NCBI RefSeq assembly: GCF_027924665.1
Contig: NZ_AP027043.1
Location: 186,001 to 250,000, forward strand
Length of the DNA: 64,000 nt
Origin: Flavobacterium sp. GSB-24
GTDB taxonomy: Bacteria > Bacteroidota > Bacteroidia > Flavobacteriales > Flavobacteriaceae
Direction of reading: 5' to 3'
Under the pieces are notes generated by a model that searched no databases, was not told the DNA's origin, and saw nothing but the letters and a program-made list of their open reading frames with translations. The translations under genes and the position numbers were made by a program. Positions 25,508 to 34,940 of the stretch are shown piece by piece; position 1 is the stretch's first letter; each line of letters opens with the position of its first letter.

Positions 25508-26371
25508 TTATTTTCCAGCTTTAAATAAAAACTCTTTTTCTTCTTTTGTCAGGCAGTCATAACCAGATTGGCTGATCTTGTCTAAAATCTCATCAATTTG
25601 TTGCTGCGTCTTATCTTTCGTAACAATTCTTGATGTTGATCTTTCTGTAGGTTTTTTGTAATTTTTATGAACTTTTGTAAATGGGGTCGAAGGAGATTTT
25701 CTAAAAAGATTTGCAAAGAAATCTAATGTTTTAGAAACAATGATACTTAAATCTGTACCATTTTGGAGTAATTTAATATAGATAAATCCAAAAAAAGCAC
25801 CTGCAAGATGCGATATATGCCCACCCATATTCCCTAAACGAAACTGCATTAAATCTAAAACTAAAATTACAGCCGTAATATGCCATAACTTAACGTTTCC
25901 GAACAAAAACAAACGGACATTCATTAGCGGAGAATAAGTTGTTGCCGCAACTAAAATTGCCATTATGGCTGCAGATGCACCAACAATAGAACCGCTGATA
26001 TTTGACAAATAAAAACTTAATGCAAAAGCAACTCCCGCAAAAAGAGCACTCAGAATATACAATCCTAAATATTGTTTTTGAGTAAAATAAGTTAAGAACA
26101 ATGAACTTGCAAAGTTCAAAACCATCATATTAAACAACAAATGGAAAAACCCATCGTGAAAAAATGCATAGGTTAAAAAAGTCCAAGGTTTGAACATGAA
26201 AACCTGAGGATCTGACGATAACGCAATCCAGCTTGGAAAATCAAATTGACCAATTGAAAATTGATAGAAAAATATTAATGAGATTATAAAACATGCGATA
26301 TTCCAATAAATAACGCGCATGGCTATGCCTCCCAATCTATATTGTAATTTCAAATCGTCTAGAATATTCAT
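25508..26371 (-). CDS. Rhomboid family intramembrane serine protease with C-terminal DUF6576-like tail
   Basis: 287 residues with six membrane helices. The catalytic Ser lies in GSIVGASAAIMAI (GxSx, here GASA) and the His in GGHISHLAGAFFGF. TFLTYAFFHDGFFHLLFNMM is the usual L1/helix 2 segment. The last 70 residues are cytosolic: a basic linker followed by QQIDEILDKISQSGYDCLTK and EEKEFLF, a module found at the end of many Bacteroidota rhomboids. It cleaves membrane proteins inside the bilayer; substrate unknown. It lies 42 bp after the other rhomboid. Confidence 0.93.
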   Translation of the reverse strand: MNILDDLKLQYRLGGIAMRVIYWNIACFIISLIFFYQFSIGQFDFPSWIALSSDPQVFMFKPWTFLTYAFFHDGFFHLLFNMMVLNFASSLFLTYFTQKQYLGLYILSALFAGVAFALSFYLSNISGSIVGASAAIMAILVAATTYSPLMNVRLFLFGNVKLWHITAVILVLDLMQFRLGNMGGHISHLAGAFFGFIYIKLLQNGTDLSIIVSKTLDFFANLFRKSPSTPFTKVHKNYKKPTERSTSRIVTKDKTQQQIDEILDKISQSGYDCLTKEEKEFLFKAGK

Positions 26372-26413
26372 AAAAACTTCTTTTGGTTTAGAATTTAAAC
26401 TTAAAGTTAAAAA

Positions 26414-27163
26414 TTAATTCCAACGATTACTGTTAAACTGATTTTTTTTCCAGTACCACATCATTAAAAAACCAGTAATAGCACCACCAACGTGTGCAAA
26501 GTGCGCTATTCCAGTACCTCCACCGCCAAACAAGGAAGTCCCCTTAACGCCTAAAAACAAGTCAATCAACAAAAGCCCCGGAACAAAGTATTTTGCTTTA
26601 ATTGGAATAGGGATAAACATTAGTGCTAGTTCAGCATTAGGAAACATAAATGCAAAAGCCGTTAGTAAACCGTAAATAGCGCCTGATGCTCCCACAACTG
26701 TTCCTATATAAGCACTCGTAAATCCTTCAAATTGAGCCACACTTACCAAACTCTGCCATCTAGTATCAATTTTTCCTTCACTTAAAAGTTGTAAAATCTG
26801 CGTTTTATTAAAACCATTTGCTGTCAAAGTACTCATTGTATCCTGAAAAAAATAATAGTTCACAAGAGTATGAAGTAAAGCTGAGCCTAAACCACAAGAA
26901 ATATAAAAGAAGATGAATTTTTTTCCTCCCCAAAAATGCTCCAAAGCAGATCCAAAAGAAACCAATGCAAACATATTAAATGCAATATGCATAATACCAC
27001 CATGCATAAACATATGTGTTATTGGCTGCCAAACTTTAAAATTAGGATTTTCAGGAAAAAACATTGCCAGATACTCATAAGAAACCGGCACTAACTGAGA
27101 ACCAATAAAAAATATAATATTAATAATTAGCAGTTGTTTAACCACTGGAGTCATGTTCATCAT
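26414..27163 (-). CDS. Rhomboid family intramembrane serine protease
   Basis: 249 residues with six membrane helices and no tail. Catalytic Ser in VVGASGAIYGLLTAF and His in IAHFAHVGGAITGF; ITHMFMHGGIMHIAFNMFAL is the L1 segment with the HxxxN of helix 2. The ATG overlaps the stop of mutL by four bases (ATGA), so the two are translationally coupled. Together with the next gene it makes a rhomboid pair; the sequences are diverged enough to suggest separate substrates rather than recent duplication. Confidence 0.94.
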   Translation of the reverse strand: MMNMTPVVKQLLIINIIFFIGSQLVPVSYEYLAMFFPENPNFKVWQPITHMFMHGGIMHIAFNMFALVSFGSALEHFWGGKKFIFFYISCGLGSALLHTLVNYYFFQDTMSTLTANGFNKTQILQLLSEGKIDTRWQSLVSVAQFEGFTSAYIGTVVGASGAIYGLLTAFAFMFPNAELALMFIPIPIKAKYFVPGLLLIDLFLGVKGTSLFGGGGTGIAHFAHVGGAITGFLMMWYWKKNQFNSNRWN

Positions 27164-29097
27164 AAGGCAAACTTTTTATCTATATCTTCAACACGCATGG
27201 TGATAAAGGTCGGTTTTTGAAAAGGTGAAATATTTGGATCTTTACAAGCAAACAAACCGTTTACTAAATTATCTTGTTCTTTTTCGGTTAAATAAGATCC
27301 AGTTTTAACCGCTAAACTTTTTGCCATTGATTTGGCAATTGTATCATTTTGACTGTAACTATTTGCTGGGATTCCGTCCTGTAAATCGCTCAATAACTGC
27401 TCGATTACAAGAGAAACTTCGCTTTCGGTAATATTTACTGGAATTCCAGAAATTACAATATGATCTGATTTTGTCTGATCGAAAACAAATCCTGTTGTTT
27501 CTAATGAAGGTTTTAATTCTTCAATTAATTCCATTTCAGAAGCTGAATAAAACAAATCAAGCGGAAAAAGCAATTGCTGACTTGATGCTTGATTTACAGT
27601 CATATTCAACAAAAATTGTTCATACAAAATACGTTGATGCGCTCGCTGTTGATCAACAATAACCATTCCTGATTTTATTGGCGAAACAATGTATTTTTTA
27701 TGAATTTGATATGTTTTGTGTGTTGCCTGCTCTACCTCATCATCATTAAATAAAGAAGAAGTTACTTCTTCGTTCTCAAATGTAAAAGGCGAACTCTCTA
27801 TCGTTTCAGGATTTTCTGTATCTAAACCCACATATAAACTTTCCCAGCTTGCCGTTGGCTCTACTCTTTTTGAATAACCCGAGTAGGAAGAGCCTGAATA
27901 GGAAGAACCAGAAGACGATGACGAAGAAGAACCTGAACTATAATTAGATCCAGAACTAGCTTTACTATAATGCTGATTGGTTTTATCATCTGTAAACGGA
28001 TTAAAAGTTCCGTCAACCTGAATAGTAGGCACTTCTGCTTCAACATCTTTGTAATGATATGGCGTATCTAAATTAGAATCTCTGTCAAAATCTAAAACTG
28101 GAGCCACATTAAACTGTCCTAAACTATGTTTGATCGAAGCTCTTAAAATAGCATACAAAGCCTGCTCATCATCAAATTTAATTTCAGTTTTAGTGGGATG
28201 TATATTGATATCAATTGTATTTGGCGGTACTTGCAGGTACAAAAAGTAACTAGGCTGCGCACCATCTTTCAATAATCCGTCATAAGCAGACATTACTGCG
28301 TGATGCAGATAACCACTTTTTATAAAACGATCGTTTACAAAAAAGAACTGCTCTCCCCTATTTTTCTTAGCAAATTCAGGTTTACAAACAAAACCCTGCA
28401 CATTTATAATTTCGGTATCTTCATTTACTGGAACCAATTTTTCGTTGGTTTTACCAGACATTATACCTACAATTCGCTGGCGATATCCCGCAGCAGGAAG
28501 ATTGTACATCTCACTTCCATTGTGGTAAAAACTAAAATGAATATTTGGATGCGCTAAAGCCACACGCTGAAATTCGTCCATTACATGGCGAAACTCAACT
28601 GTATCTGATTTTAAGAAATTACGACGAGCCGGAATATTAAAAAACAGGTTTTTAACTGCAAATGAAGTTCCTTTTGGAAGAACTGCCACTTCTTGCGAGA
28701 CAAATTTACTTCCTTCGATTACAATATGAGTTCCAAGTTCATCTTGATCTTGTTTGGTTTTCATTTCCATGTGCGCAATCGCAGCGATAGAAGCCAAAGC
28801 TTCTCCACGAAAACCTTTGGTGCCAAGCGAAAATAAATCTTCGGCCTGGCGTATTTTGGAAGTTGCATGGCGCGCAAAACACAAACGCGCATCTGTAACC
28901 GTCATTCCAATACCATTATCGATAACTTGTACTAGTGATTTACCAGCATCTTTTATTATCAATTTAATATCAGTTGCTTTGGCATCAACAGCATTTTCTA
29001 ACAATTCTTTTACAACTGAAGCGGGTCTTTGAACCACTTCTCCAGCAGCAATTTGGTTAGCAACGTGATCAGGAAGCAATTGAATAATACTCGACAT
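27160..29097 (-). CDS. mutL: DNA mismatch repair protein MutL
   Basis: 645 residues. The N-terminal GHKL ATPase has all motifs: IAAGEVVQRPASVVKELLEN with the catalytic Glu, IDNGIGM, KGFRGEALASI and ATSK. A Ser/Gly-rich linker (about 385-415, SSGSSSSSSSGSSYSGSSYS) separates it from the dimerisation domain. There the metal-dependent nuclease motif DQHA(X)2E(X)4E is changed to DQQRAHQRILYE (Glu replaced by Gln), and the C-terminal CPHGRP motif reads SPFQKP. Both changes suggest that the intrinsic nicking activity is lost or altered. It couples mismatch recognition by MutS to repair. Confidence 0.95.
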   Translation of the reverse strand: MSSIIQLLPDHVANQIAAGEVVQRPASVVKELLENAVDAKATDIKLIIKDAGKSLVQVIDNGIGMTVTDARLCFARHATSKIRQAEDLFSLGTKGFRGEALASIAAIAHMEMKTKQDQDELGTHIVIEGSKFVSQEVAVLPKGTSFAVKNLFFNIPARRNFLKSDTVEFRHVMDEFQRVALAHPNIHFSFYHNGSEMYNLPAAGYRQRIVGIMSGKTNEKLVPVNEDTEIINVQGFVCKPEFAKKNRGEQFFFVNDRFIKSGYLHHAVMSAYDGLLKDGAQPSYFLYLQVPPNTIDINIHPTKTEIKFDDEQALYAILRASIKHSLGQFNVAPVLDFDRDSNLDTPYHYKDVEAEVPTIQVDGTFNPFTDDKTNQHYSKASSGSNYSSGSSSSSSSGSSYSGSSYSGYSKRVEPTASWESLYVGLDTENPETIESSPFTFENEEVTSSLFNDDEVEQATHKTYQIHKKYIVSPIKSGMVIVDQQRAHQRILYEQFLLNMTVNQASSQQLLFPLDLFYSASEMELIEELKPSLETTGFVFDQTKSDHIVISGIPVNITESEVSLVIEQLLSDLQDGIPANSYSQNDTIAKSMAKSLAVKTGSYLTEKEQDNLVNGLFACKDPNISPFQKPTFITMRVEDIDKKFAL

Positions 29098-29255
29098 TAA
29101 GCAAAAATAATTTTAAAGTTTAGATTAGTTTCTATAAACCAAGAAGTACAAATTTAGTGAATTTTGATTGGGTTTTAGAATAAGAATAATCATAAAAAAA
29201 ACAAAAACTACAACAGTCTATAAAACAGAATGATTGCGCGTTAGACACAAAAGAA

Positions 29256-29936
29256 CTAGTTCATTTTCTTTATTTCATCCAAGGTATAAACCTTGTATTC
29301 CATTCCCATTTCTTTTGCATTTTCCTCAACTGTAGTTGTAAAACCCGCTTTCCTTCTTCGATCGTTAACTCTAGTAGGGTTTTCAATTGGCGAGACGTAA
29401 TTAAAAAACTCTTTTTTTCCTGTTTCTTTATTCGTTATTTGTTTCATCTGACCTTGCGTTCCATAAATCTGTTCTTTTCCTTGTTGCGTTAAAAAACGAT
29501 CTTGCATTTTAGCAAAGTAGGTAAAAGGTATCTCTTTCTTTTTCGCTTCTTTCTCAATCATTGACAAATATTCTCCAATTTTAGAACTGTGTTGAATAAC
29601 ATACCACGCAGCAATATTGGTTGGTTCGCCAACTAAGCTTTTTCCTGGATAACCATATAGTTTTATAAGTTCTTCAACCTTAATCAAATTAAGAGAATCT
29701 CGTTTTTTCATCTCTAGCCAAATGCCCTTTCTAAAATTCGGATCATTTTCACGACTAAGGTCTTTTACGATTTCTTTTTTTCGATCCTCAGAAGTATCAA
29801 AATTGATATATTCCCTAAGAATTTGATCTGATTTCATAATTGAATCAAGTTCTCTTTTCAAATTTTCATTGATTTTATTTTGAGCATAACTTAGACTGAA
29901 GCATAAAATAAAAACGTAAAGTAGATATTTTTTCAT
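29256..29936 (-). CDS. DUF6624-like secreted protein
   Basis: 226 residues starting MKKYLLYVFILCFSLSYAQN, a clear signal peptide. The middle LNLIKVEELIKLYGYPGKSL and VGEPTNIAAWYVIQHS, then a long helix and KMQDRFLTQQGKEQIYGTQG, match the DUF6624 pattern. The closing GFTTTVEENAKEMGMEY is conserved too. The frame opens seven codons earlier (MIFNLFS), but ATG 29936 gives the usual signal peptide. Function unknown; the QxxHx helix could contact a ligand. Monocistronic, flanked by a terminator at 30005. Confidence 0.8.
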   Translation of the reverse strand: MKKYLLYVFILCFSLSYAQNKINENLKRELDSIMKSDQILREYINFDTSEDRKKEIVKDLSRENDPNFRKGIWLEMKKRDSLNLIKVEELIKLYGYPGKSLVGEPTNIAAWYVIQHSSKIGEYLSMIEKEAKKKEIPFTYFAKMQDRFLTQQGKEQIYGTQGQMKQITNKETGKKEFFNYVSPIENPTRVNDRRRKAGFTTTVEENAKEMGMEYKVYTLDEIKKMN

Positions 29937-30004
29937 AGAAAATAAATTAAAAATCAACTCAAATGTAATATAATTCCGAATTCGATGCGACTTAACACAA
30001 TCAC

Positions 30005-30061
30005 AAAAAAAGCATAAAAAAACCTACACTTTTAGCAGTATAGGTTTTTTTATGCTTTTTT
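30005..30061. terminator. Strong bidirectional terminator
   Basis: AAAAAAGCATAAAAAAACCTA pairs with TAGGTTTTTTTATGCTTTTTT, about 21 bp, with a short loop. It serves ribH on the minus strand. Confidence 0.88.
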
Positions 30062-30075
30062 AAAACAAATGTGTT

Positions 30076-30648
30076 TTATTCCTTCTCTATTTTTCTTGGC
30101 GTATCTTCGATTTGAATTGCACCAGAAGACAGCAAAGGCTGGTTATAAGCATGAGCTATTGACGCCTGCTGACGAATATACGCCATTTTTATTGCGGCAA
30201 TTGCAGCTTCTGTTCCTTTATTTCCGTGAGCTCCTCCGCTTCTGTCAATTGACTGCTGCATATTATTATCTGTTAAAACACAGAAAATAACCGGAATATC
30301 AGTTTGAACATTCAAATCTTTAATTCCTTGAGTAACTCCTTCGCAAACGAAATCAAAATGCTTGGTTTCTCCTTGAATTACACATCCAATTACGATAACG
30401 GCATCAACATTTTGTGTTTGAAGCATTTTTTTTGCTCCGTAAATTAATTCAAAACTTCCTGGAACATTCCAGCGGATAATTTGCTGGGCAGGAACATCAC
30501 AATCAATTAACGCATCAAAAGCACCATTATAAAGTCCTTCTGTTATAGTATCATTCCATTCAGAAACAACAATCCCAAACCGAAAGTCTTTCGCGTTTGG
30601 GATTGTGTTTTTATCGTATTCTGATAGATTTTTATTTTCAGTAGCCAT
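30076..30648 (-). CDS. ribH: 6,7-Dimethyl-8-ribityllumazine synthase
   Basis: 190 residues. It condenses 5-amino-6-ribitylaminouracil with dihydroxybutanone phosphate in riboflavin synthesis. Motifs: GIVVSEWNDTITEGLYNGAF for the pyrimidine site; WNVPGSFELIYGAKKML; GCVIQGETKHFDFVCEGVTQ with the catalytic His; GAHGNKGTEAAIAAIKMA at the C-terminus for phosphate binding. The C-terminus is longer than usual by about 20 residues. No FMN riboswitch is visible upstream; the leader contains a TCCCGA/TCGGGA hairpin (30677-30692). Confidence 0.96.
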   Translation of the reverse strand: MATENKNLSEYDKNTIPNAKDFRFGIVVSEWNDTITEGLYNGAFDALIDCDVPAQQIIRWNVPGSFELIYGAKKMLQTQNVDAVIVIGCVIQGETKHFDFVCEGVTQGIKDLNVQTDIPVIFCVLTDNNMQQSIDRSGGAHGNKGTEAAIAAIKMAYIRQQASIAHAYNQPLLSSGAIQIEDTPRKIEKE

Positions 30649-30741
30649 CTGTTATATTTTAGATTTTTTAATTTAGTCCCGAAGCCTCGGGATAGATTTG
30701 TAACTACAAATCTACAATCTAAAATCTAAAGTCTAAAATTT

Positions 30742-31521
30742 TTATTGCGCTAATCCAATTAAGGCATCAACAGATGCTGCTTCTGGAGCACTGTCGTAAT
30801 TATCTTTAATATCATTAAAATACTTCAATGCATCTTCTTTTTGACCTAAAGCTAGAGCAGTTTTTCCAGCTTTTAATAAGAAACGAGGCGTTGTAAAATC
30901 ATTTTTGTTAGACTCAGCAGCTTTTACATAAAAATCAAGCGCTTCTTTTTGCTGATTTTTTTGAGAATAAGCATCTCCAGTTGCACCTTTAGCCAAAGCA
31001 TTTAAGATTACATCTTCAGATTTAAATTCACCTAAATATTTAATTGCCTCATCAAATTTACCAGTATTTAAGTAAGCCATACCAGCATAGTAGTTTGCTA
31101 AATTTCCAGCATCAGTTCCAGAATATTCGTCAGCGATTTTAATAAATCCGAATTTACCTTCTGAACCGTTTAATGATAATTTGTATAATGAATCGCTAGA
31201 AACACCATTTACTGCTTTTTCAAAATTTTGCTGTGCAACAAACATTTCACTAGCCGCTTCTTCTTGTTTAGGAGTAGCAATAAATTTTTGGTAAGCCAAG
31301 TATCCAATTGTAGCAACAGCAATACCTGCAACTAAACCAATAATGATTTTTTGATTTTTAGCCACCCAATCCTCAGTTTTTGAAGCTGTCTCATCTAATT
31401 TTGAGAAAACGCCAGCTGTAGTGCTGTCTTTTTCGTCAATAACTACCTGTGCTTCTTCATTAACTTCTTTAACTTCCTTCTCTTTTGGTGTCTTATATCC
31501 TCTTTTATTGTAAGTTGCCAT
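30742..31521 (-). CDS. Tetratricopeptide repeat membrane protein, YfgM/AncA-like
   Basis: 259 residues. A basic cytosolic N-terminus of about 55 residues, one membrane helix (KIIIGLVAGIAVATIGYLAY, about 60-80), and a periplasmic part with at least four TPR-like repeats (NLANYYAGMAYLNTGKFDEA, KYLGEFKSEDVILNALAKG, ATGDAYSQKNQQKEALDFYV, LKAGKTALALGQKEDALKYF). This is the topology of YfgM, which associates with the Sec translocon and periplasmic chaperones. It lies upstream of ribH on the same strand, separated by 93 bp. A role in envelope protein handling is likely. Confidence 0.85.
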   Translation of the reverse strand: MATYNKRGYKTPKEKEVKEVNEEAQVVIDEKDSTTAGVFSKLDETASKTEDWVAKNQKIIIGLVAGIAVATIGYLAYQKFIATPKQEEAASEMFVAQQNFEKAVNGVSSDSLYKLSLNGSEGKFGFIKIADEYSGTDAGNLANYYAGMAYLNTGKFDEAIKYLGEFKSEDVILNALAKGATGDAYSQKNQQKEALDFYVKAAESNKNDFTTPRFLLKAGKTALALGQKEDALKYFNDIKDNYDSAPEAASVDALIGLAQ

Positions 31522-31657
31522 TTAAAAATTATTTAGTGAACGGCAAAAATAAAATTTTTATTGAAACCGACGTAAAAAATTTCAATTTTATCACTATTTT
31601 AAAAAAAATATTTTTGTTATGAACTTGCCCTTTCGCGGAAGCAATAAAATAAATCCG

Positions 31658-31688
31658 TTTGAAACAGCGCTAAAGTCTATTATATTGA
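31658..31688 (+). promoter_or_regulatory. Candidate recF promoter
   Basis: TTTG (31658-31661), 19-bp spacer, TATATTGA (31681-31688) resembles -33/-7 with one mismatch from TAnnTTTG. It lies 75 bp before the recF start, leaving a long leader. Confidence 0.4.
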
Positions 31689-31763
31689 TATTTTTCGGTA
31701 ATTTGCACCCTCAAATTTTTACTGCTCAAAAACAGTAATATTTATCGACTGAGTCCCTAAAAA

Positions 31764-32843
31764 ATGCATTTAAACAAAATCTCTTTATTTAATTATAAAA
31801 ACTTTTCTGAAGCCAGTTTTGATTTCGATATCAAGATCAATTGTTTCGTGGGAAAAAATGGTATTGGAAAAACCAATGTACTCGACGCTATTTATCATTT
31901 AGCATACGGAAAAAGTTACTTTAATCCGTTGGCTGTTCAAAATATCAAGCATGGCGAGGAGTTTTTTGTGATTGATGCCGAACTGGAAAAGAACGAAAGA
32001 ACAGAACAGATTGTCTGCAGTTTAAAAAAGGGACAGAAAAAAGTTTTAAAGCGAAATGGAAAAGCCTATGATAAATTTTCAGATCATATTGGTTTTATTC
32101 CGTTAGTAATTATTTCGCCCGCCGACCGAGATTTGATTATTGAAGGAAGCGAAACGCGCCGTAAATTTATGGACAGCGTTATTTCGCAGTTAGATTCAAC
32201 ATACCTTCATCAGCTTATTCAGTATCAAAAAGTAATTGTACAGCGAAATGCGCTTTTAAAGTATTTTGCCCTTAATCACACTTTTGATAATGATACTTTA
32301 TCTATATATAATGAACAGCTTAATGAATATGGAAAATCGATCTTTGAGAAACGAAAAGATTTCTTAGAACAATTTATACCTATATTTAATATACATCATC
32401 AAGCCATAACTGGATCTGAAGAAAGTGTACAATTGGTTTATGAAAGTCATTTGTTCGAAAAAGATTTATTAACGCTTTTACAGGAAAATATCAATAAAGA
32501 TCGTGCGCTTCATTATACGACTGTTGGAATTCACAAAGACGATTTATCTTTTGAAATTGATTCACATCCGATAAAAAAATTTGGTTCGCAGGGACAGCAG
32601 AAATCTTTTTTGATTGCTTTGAAACTGGCTCAATTTGAATTTCTAAAAAAGCAAAGCGGTGTAAAACCCATTCTTCTGTTTGATGATATTTTTGACAAAC
32701 TAGACGAAACTCGTGTGGCTAAAATTGTAGAAATGGTAAACAGCGAAACATTTGGCCAGCTTTTTATTTCTGATACACACCCAGAACGAACAGAAGCTAT
32801 TGTAAAATCTACGCATCAAACTTATAAGATATTTAATTTGTAA
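31764..32843 (+). CDS. recF: DNA replication and repair protein RecF
   Basis: 359 residues. It helps load RecA on gapped DNA with RecO and RecR. Walker [19 protein letters not shown] near residue 30; ABC signature [19 protein letters not shown] at about 280; Walker [16 protein letters not shown] at about 308, with the catalytic Glu replaced by Asp-Asp as is normal for RecF; D-loop and H-loop [11 protein letters not shown]. Not next to dnaN or gyrB as in proteobacteria. Divergent from the TPR gene, with a 242-bp gap. Confidence 0.96.
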   Translation: MHLNKISLFNYKNFSEASFDFDIKINCFVGKNGIGKTNVLDAIYHLAYGKSYFNPLAVQNIKHGEEFFVIDAELEKNERTEQIVCSLKKGQKKVLKRNGKAYDKFSDHIGFIPLVIISPADRDLIIEGSETRRKFMDSVISQLDSTYLHQLIQYQKVIVQRNALLKYFALNHTFDNDTLSIYNEQLNEYGKSIFEKRKDFLEQFIPIFNIHHQAITGSEESVQLVYESHLFEKDLLTLLQENINKDRALHYTTVGIHKDDLSFEIDSHPIKKFGSQGQQKSFLIALKLAQFEFLKKQSGVKPILLFDDIFDKLDETRVAKIVEMVNSETFGQLFISDTHPERTEAIVKSTHQTYKIFNL

Positions 32844-32855
32844 TTTTTTTGGTTT

Positions 32856-32965
32856 GCCACGAATTACACGAATTTTCACGAATTAAGTTTTGAAAAGGTT
32901 TTGCACTTTGTCAAAGCTGAGTCATAAATAATTAAAAATTAGCGTAAATTCGTGTAATTCGCGGC
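32856..32965. repeat. GCCACGAATT-type inverted repeat
   Basis: GCCACGAATTACACGAATTT (32856-32875) and its complement with one mismatch (32946-32965). It lies between recF and the DUF2461 gene. Confidence 0.8.
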
Positions 32966-33018
32966 GAACTAAAATCAGTAAATTAGCCACAACATCAACT
33001 GCAATAAAAACATCAAAT

Positions 33019-33693
33019 ATGCTTACAAAAGAATCATTGCAATTTTTAGACGATTTAAAAAGAAACAATAACAGAGAATGGTTTCAGGAAAATAAAAAAC
33101 GATATGAAGTTTTCAAGAAAGATTATCATCAATTGGTAAGTGATTTTCTTGATGTTATGAAACCACTTGATCCTTCATTAAAATTTTTAGAAGTTAAAAA
33201 TTGTACTTTTAGAATCAACCGCGATATTCGTTTTTCTAAAGACAAATCTCCTTATAAATCACATTTAGGCGTTTGGATGTCTGCTGGAGCAAAAGGCGCA
33301 AACCGTTCTGGATATTATGTCCACATCGAAAAAGGTGCAAGTTTTATTGCAGGCGGATTTTATTCTCCAGACGCAGAAGATTTGAAGAAAGTCCGAAAAG
33401 AAATTGCTTTTTTCTATGATGATTTACACGAAATTTTAAACAATAAAGATTTCAAAAAAGAATTCGGAAGTTTGGATATAAATGAAAATAATTCGCTTAA
33501 AAGTATGCCTCGCGGTTACGAAAAAGATCATCCTGCAATAGAATTTTTAAAATTGAAAAGTTTTACAGCAACTCAAGTTTATGATATTTCTGAAGTAACT
33601 CAAAAAGATTTTGTTTCTAAAATGAGCAAAAAACTAATTGCTTTAAAACCTTTAAACGAATTTATCAATCGCGCCTTAGAGACTGAAGAATAA
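33019..33693 (+). CDS. DUF2461 domain-containing protein
   Basis: 224 residues, soluble. The family pattern is complete: LDDLKRNNNREWFQENKKRY at the start, then NCTFRINRDIRFSKDKSPYK, KGASFIAGGFYSPDAEDLKK, LKSMPRGYEKDHPAIEFLKL and a final LIALKPLNEFINRAL. The basic RxxxDxRFxxDKSPYK segment could contact phosphate or nucleic acid. Function is not established; flanked on both sides by GCCACGAATT palindromes. Confidence 0.9.
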   Translation: MLTKESLQFLDDLKRNNNREWFQENKKRYEVFKKDYHQLVSDFLDVMKPLDPSLKFLEVKNCTFRINRDIRFSKDKSPYKSHLGVWMSAGAKGANRSGYYVHIEKGASFIAGGFYSPDAEDLKKVRKEIAFFYDDLHEILNNKDFKKEFGSLDINENNSLKSMPRGYEKDHPAIEFLKLKSFTATQVYDISEVTQKDFVSKMSKKLIALKPLNEFINRALETEE

Positions 33694-33703
33694 AACAGAT
33701 AAA

Positions 33704-33765
33704 TCGCCACGAATTTCACGAATTGACACGAATTAATTTGTGAAAATTTGTGAAATTCGTGGCGA
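33704..33765. repeat. GCCACGAATT-type inverted repeat
   Basis: TCGCCACGAATTTCAC (33704-33719) is perfectly complementary to 33750-33765. It separates DUF2461 from a glycosyltransferase gene. Confidence 0.8.
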
Positions 33766-33783
33766 AAAAAATTCATTTACCGA

Positions 33784-34842
33784 ATGAAAAGAAAAATACT
33801 TTTTCTTGGAGAATCTTACCGCGCCGATGCTATAACCTGGATGAAAGGTTTGAAACAATTTGGCGATTTTGAAATTATAACTTGGGAACTTCAAACACCA
33901 AATAATTCCAAAGTCAACAGATTCAAACGTATCTTAGAATATTTCTTCTCTCCTATTTCAATTCGGAAAATCATCAAAAAAGAAAAACCAGACATGGTTA
34001 TTGCCGAGAGAACCACCAGTTATGGATTTCTTGCAGCAATTTCAGGATCTAAAACTATCGCCATCGCGCAGCAAGGCCGAACTGATTTATGGCCGGAAGA
34101 ATCTGTTTTGTATCCATTAAAAAAATTCATTCAGAAATATGCTTTTAAGAAAGCGCATTTAATTCACGCGTGGGGACCTGTCATGGCAATTCACATGAAA
34201 GCATCTGGAGTTGACATGAATAAAGTTTTAGTTCTCCCAAAAGGAATTGATTTGTCGATTTTCACTCCTTCCATCAATAATTCAAACAAAATTGAAGCGA
34301 TCGTAACACGCTCTTTAATGCCAGAATATCGACACGATTCTATTTTAAAAGCATTTGGAATTTTGAATCAAAAAGGAATTGATTTTTCGCTTACTATTGT
34401 TGGCGACGGAACAAGATTGCAATTTTTAAAAGATTTAGCGAAAGAATTACAAATCAAAAATAAAGTAATTTTTACAGGAAGAATTCCGAATACTGAACTC
34501 CCACAATTATTACAGCGATCTAATATTTATATCAGTATGCCCATTACTGAAGGCGTTTCGGCCTCTTTATTTGAAGCAATGGCTTGTAATTGTTATCCCG
34601 TAGTTTCTGATATTCCCGGAAATCAAAGCTGGATTACGCATCGAGAAAATGGACAATTAGTTGAAATTGATAACATCGAAATGCTAGCCGAAGAATTAAT
34701 TTGGTCTTTTGAAAATCCTGAATCTCGAAATGAAGCTGTTATTCGAAATAGAAAATTTGTAGAAGAAAATGCGAATTATGATATTAACATGAAGATTATT
34801 TCTGAGAAATATCATGAGCTGCTGTATGCTAGATTCAAATAA
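33784..34842 (+). CDS. Glycosyltransferase family 4 protein
   Basis: 352 residues, GT-B fold. N-terminal Rossmann half carries KPDMVIAERTTSYGFLAAIS and HAWGPVMAIHMKASGV; the C-terminal donor half carries VTRSLMPEYRHDSILKAFGI, LTIVGDGTRLQFLKDLAKEL, KNKVIFTGRIPNTELPQLLQ and the nucleotide-sugar motif SMPITEGVSASLFEAMACNC with the E(x7)E spacing of GT4. It uses a nucleotide-sugar donor; the acceptor is unknown. It stands alone, not in a polysaccharide cluster. Confidence 0.92.
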   Translation: MKRKILFLGESYRADAITWMKGLKQFGDFEIITWELQTPNNSKVNRFKRILEYFFSPISIRKIIKKEKPDMVIAERTTSYGFLAAISGSKTIAIAQQGRTDLWPEESVLYPLKKFIQKYAFKKAHLIHAWGPVMAIHMKASGVDMNKVLVLPKGIDLSIFTPSINNSNKIEAIVTRSLMPEYRHDSILKAFGILNQKGIDFSLTIVGDGTRLQFLKDLAKELQIKNKVIFTGRIPNTELPQLLQRSNIYISMPITEGVSASLFEAMACNCYPVVSDIPGNQSWITHRENGQLVEIDNIEMLAEELIWSFENPESRNEAVIRNRKFVEENANYDINMKIISEKYHELLYARFK

Positions 34843-34915
34843 TCACATCTAACATCATATTAAAAACCACACGTCTTTTAATTTTAATTTAACAAGAAAT
34901 AATTTATATTTTATT

Positions 34916-34923
34916 TAAATTTG
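34916..34923 (+). promoter_or_regulatory. Candidate -7 box for the DUF6934 gene
   Basis: TAAATTTG matches TAnnTTTG, 17 bp before the ATG at 34941. No -33 TTG seen at proper spacing. Confidence 0.4.
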
Positions 34924-34940
34924 CCATTTTTATTACCGTA

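Noticed and set aside
30649..30741. FMN riboswitch upstream of ribH
   Set aside because: The leader is short and AT-rich with one small TCCCGA/TCGGGA hairpin; the RFN core sequence is absent.
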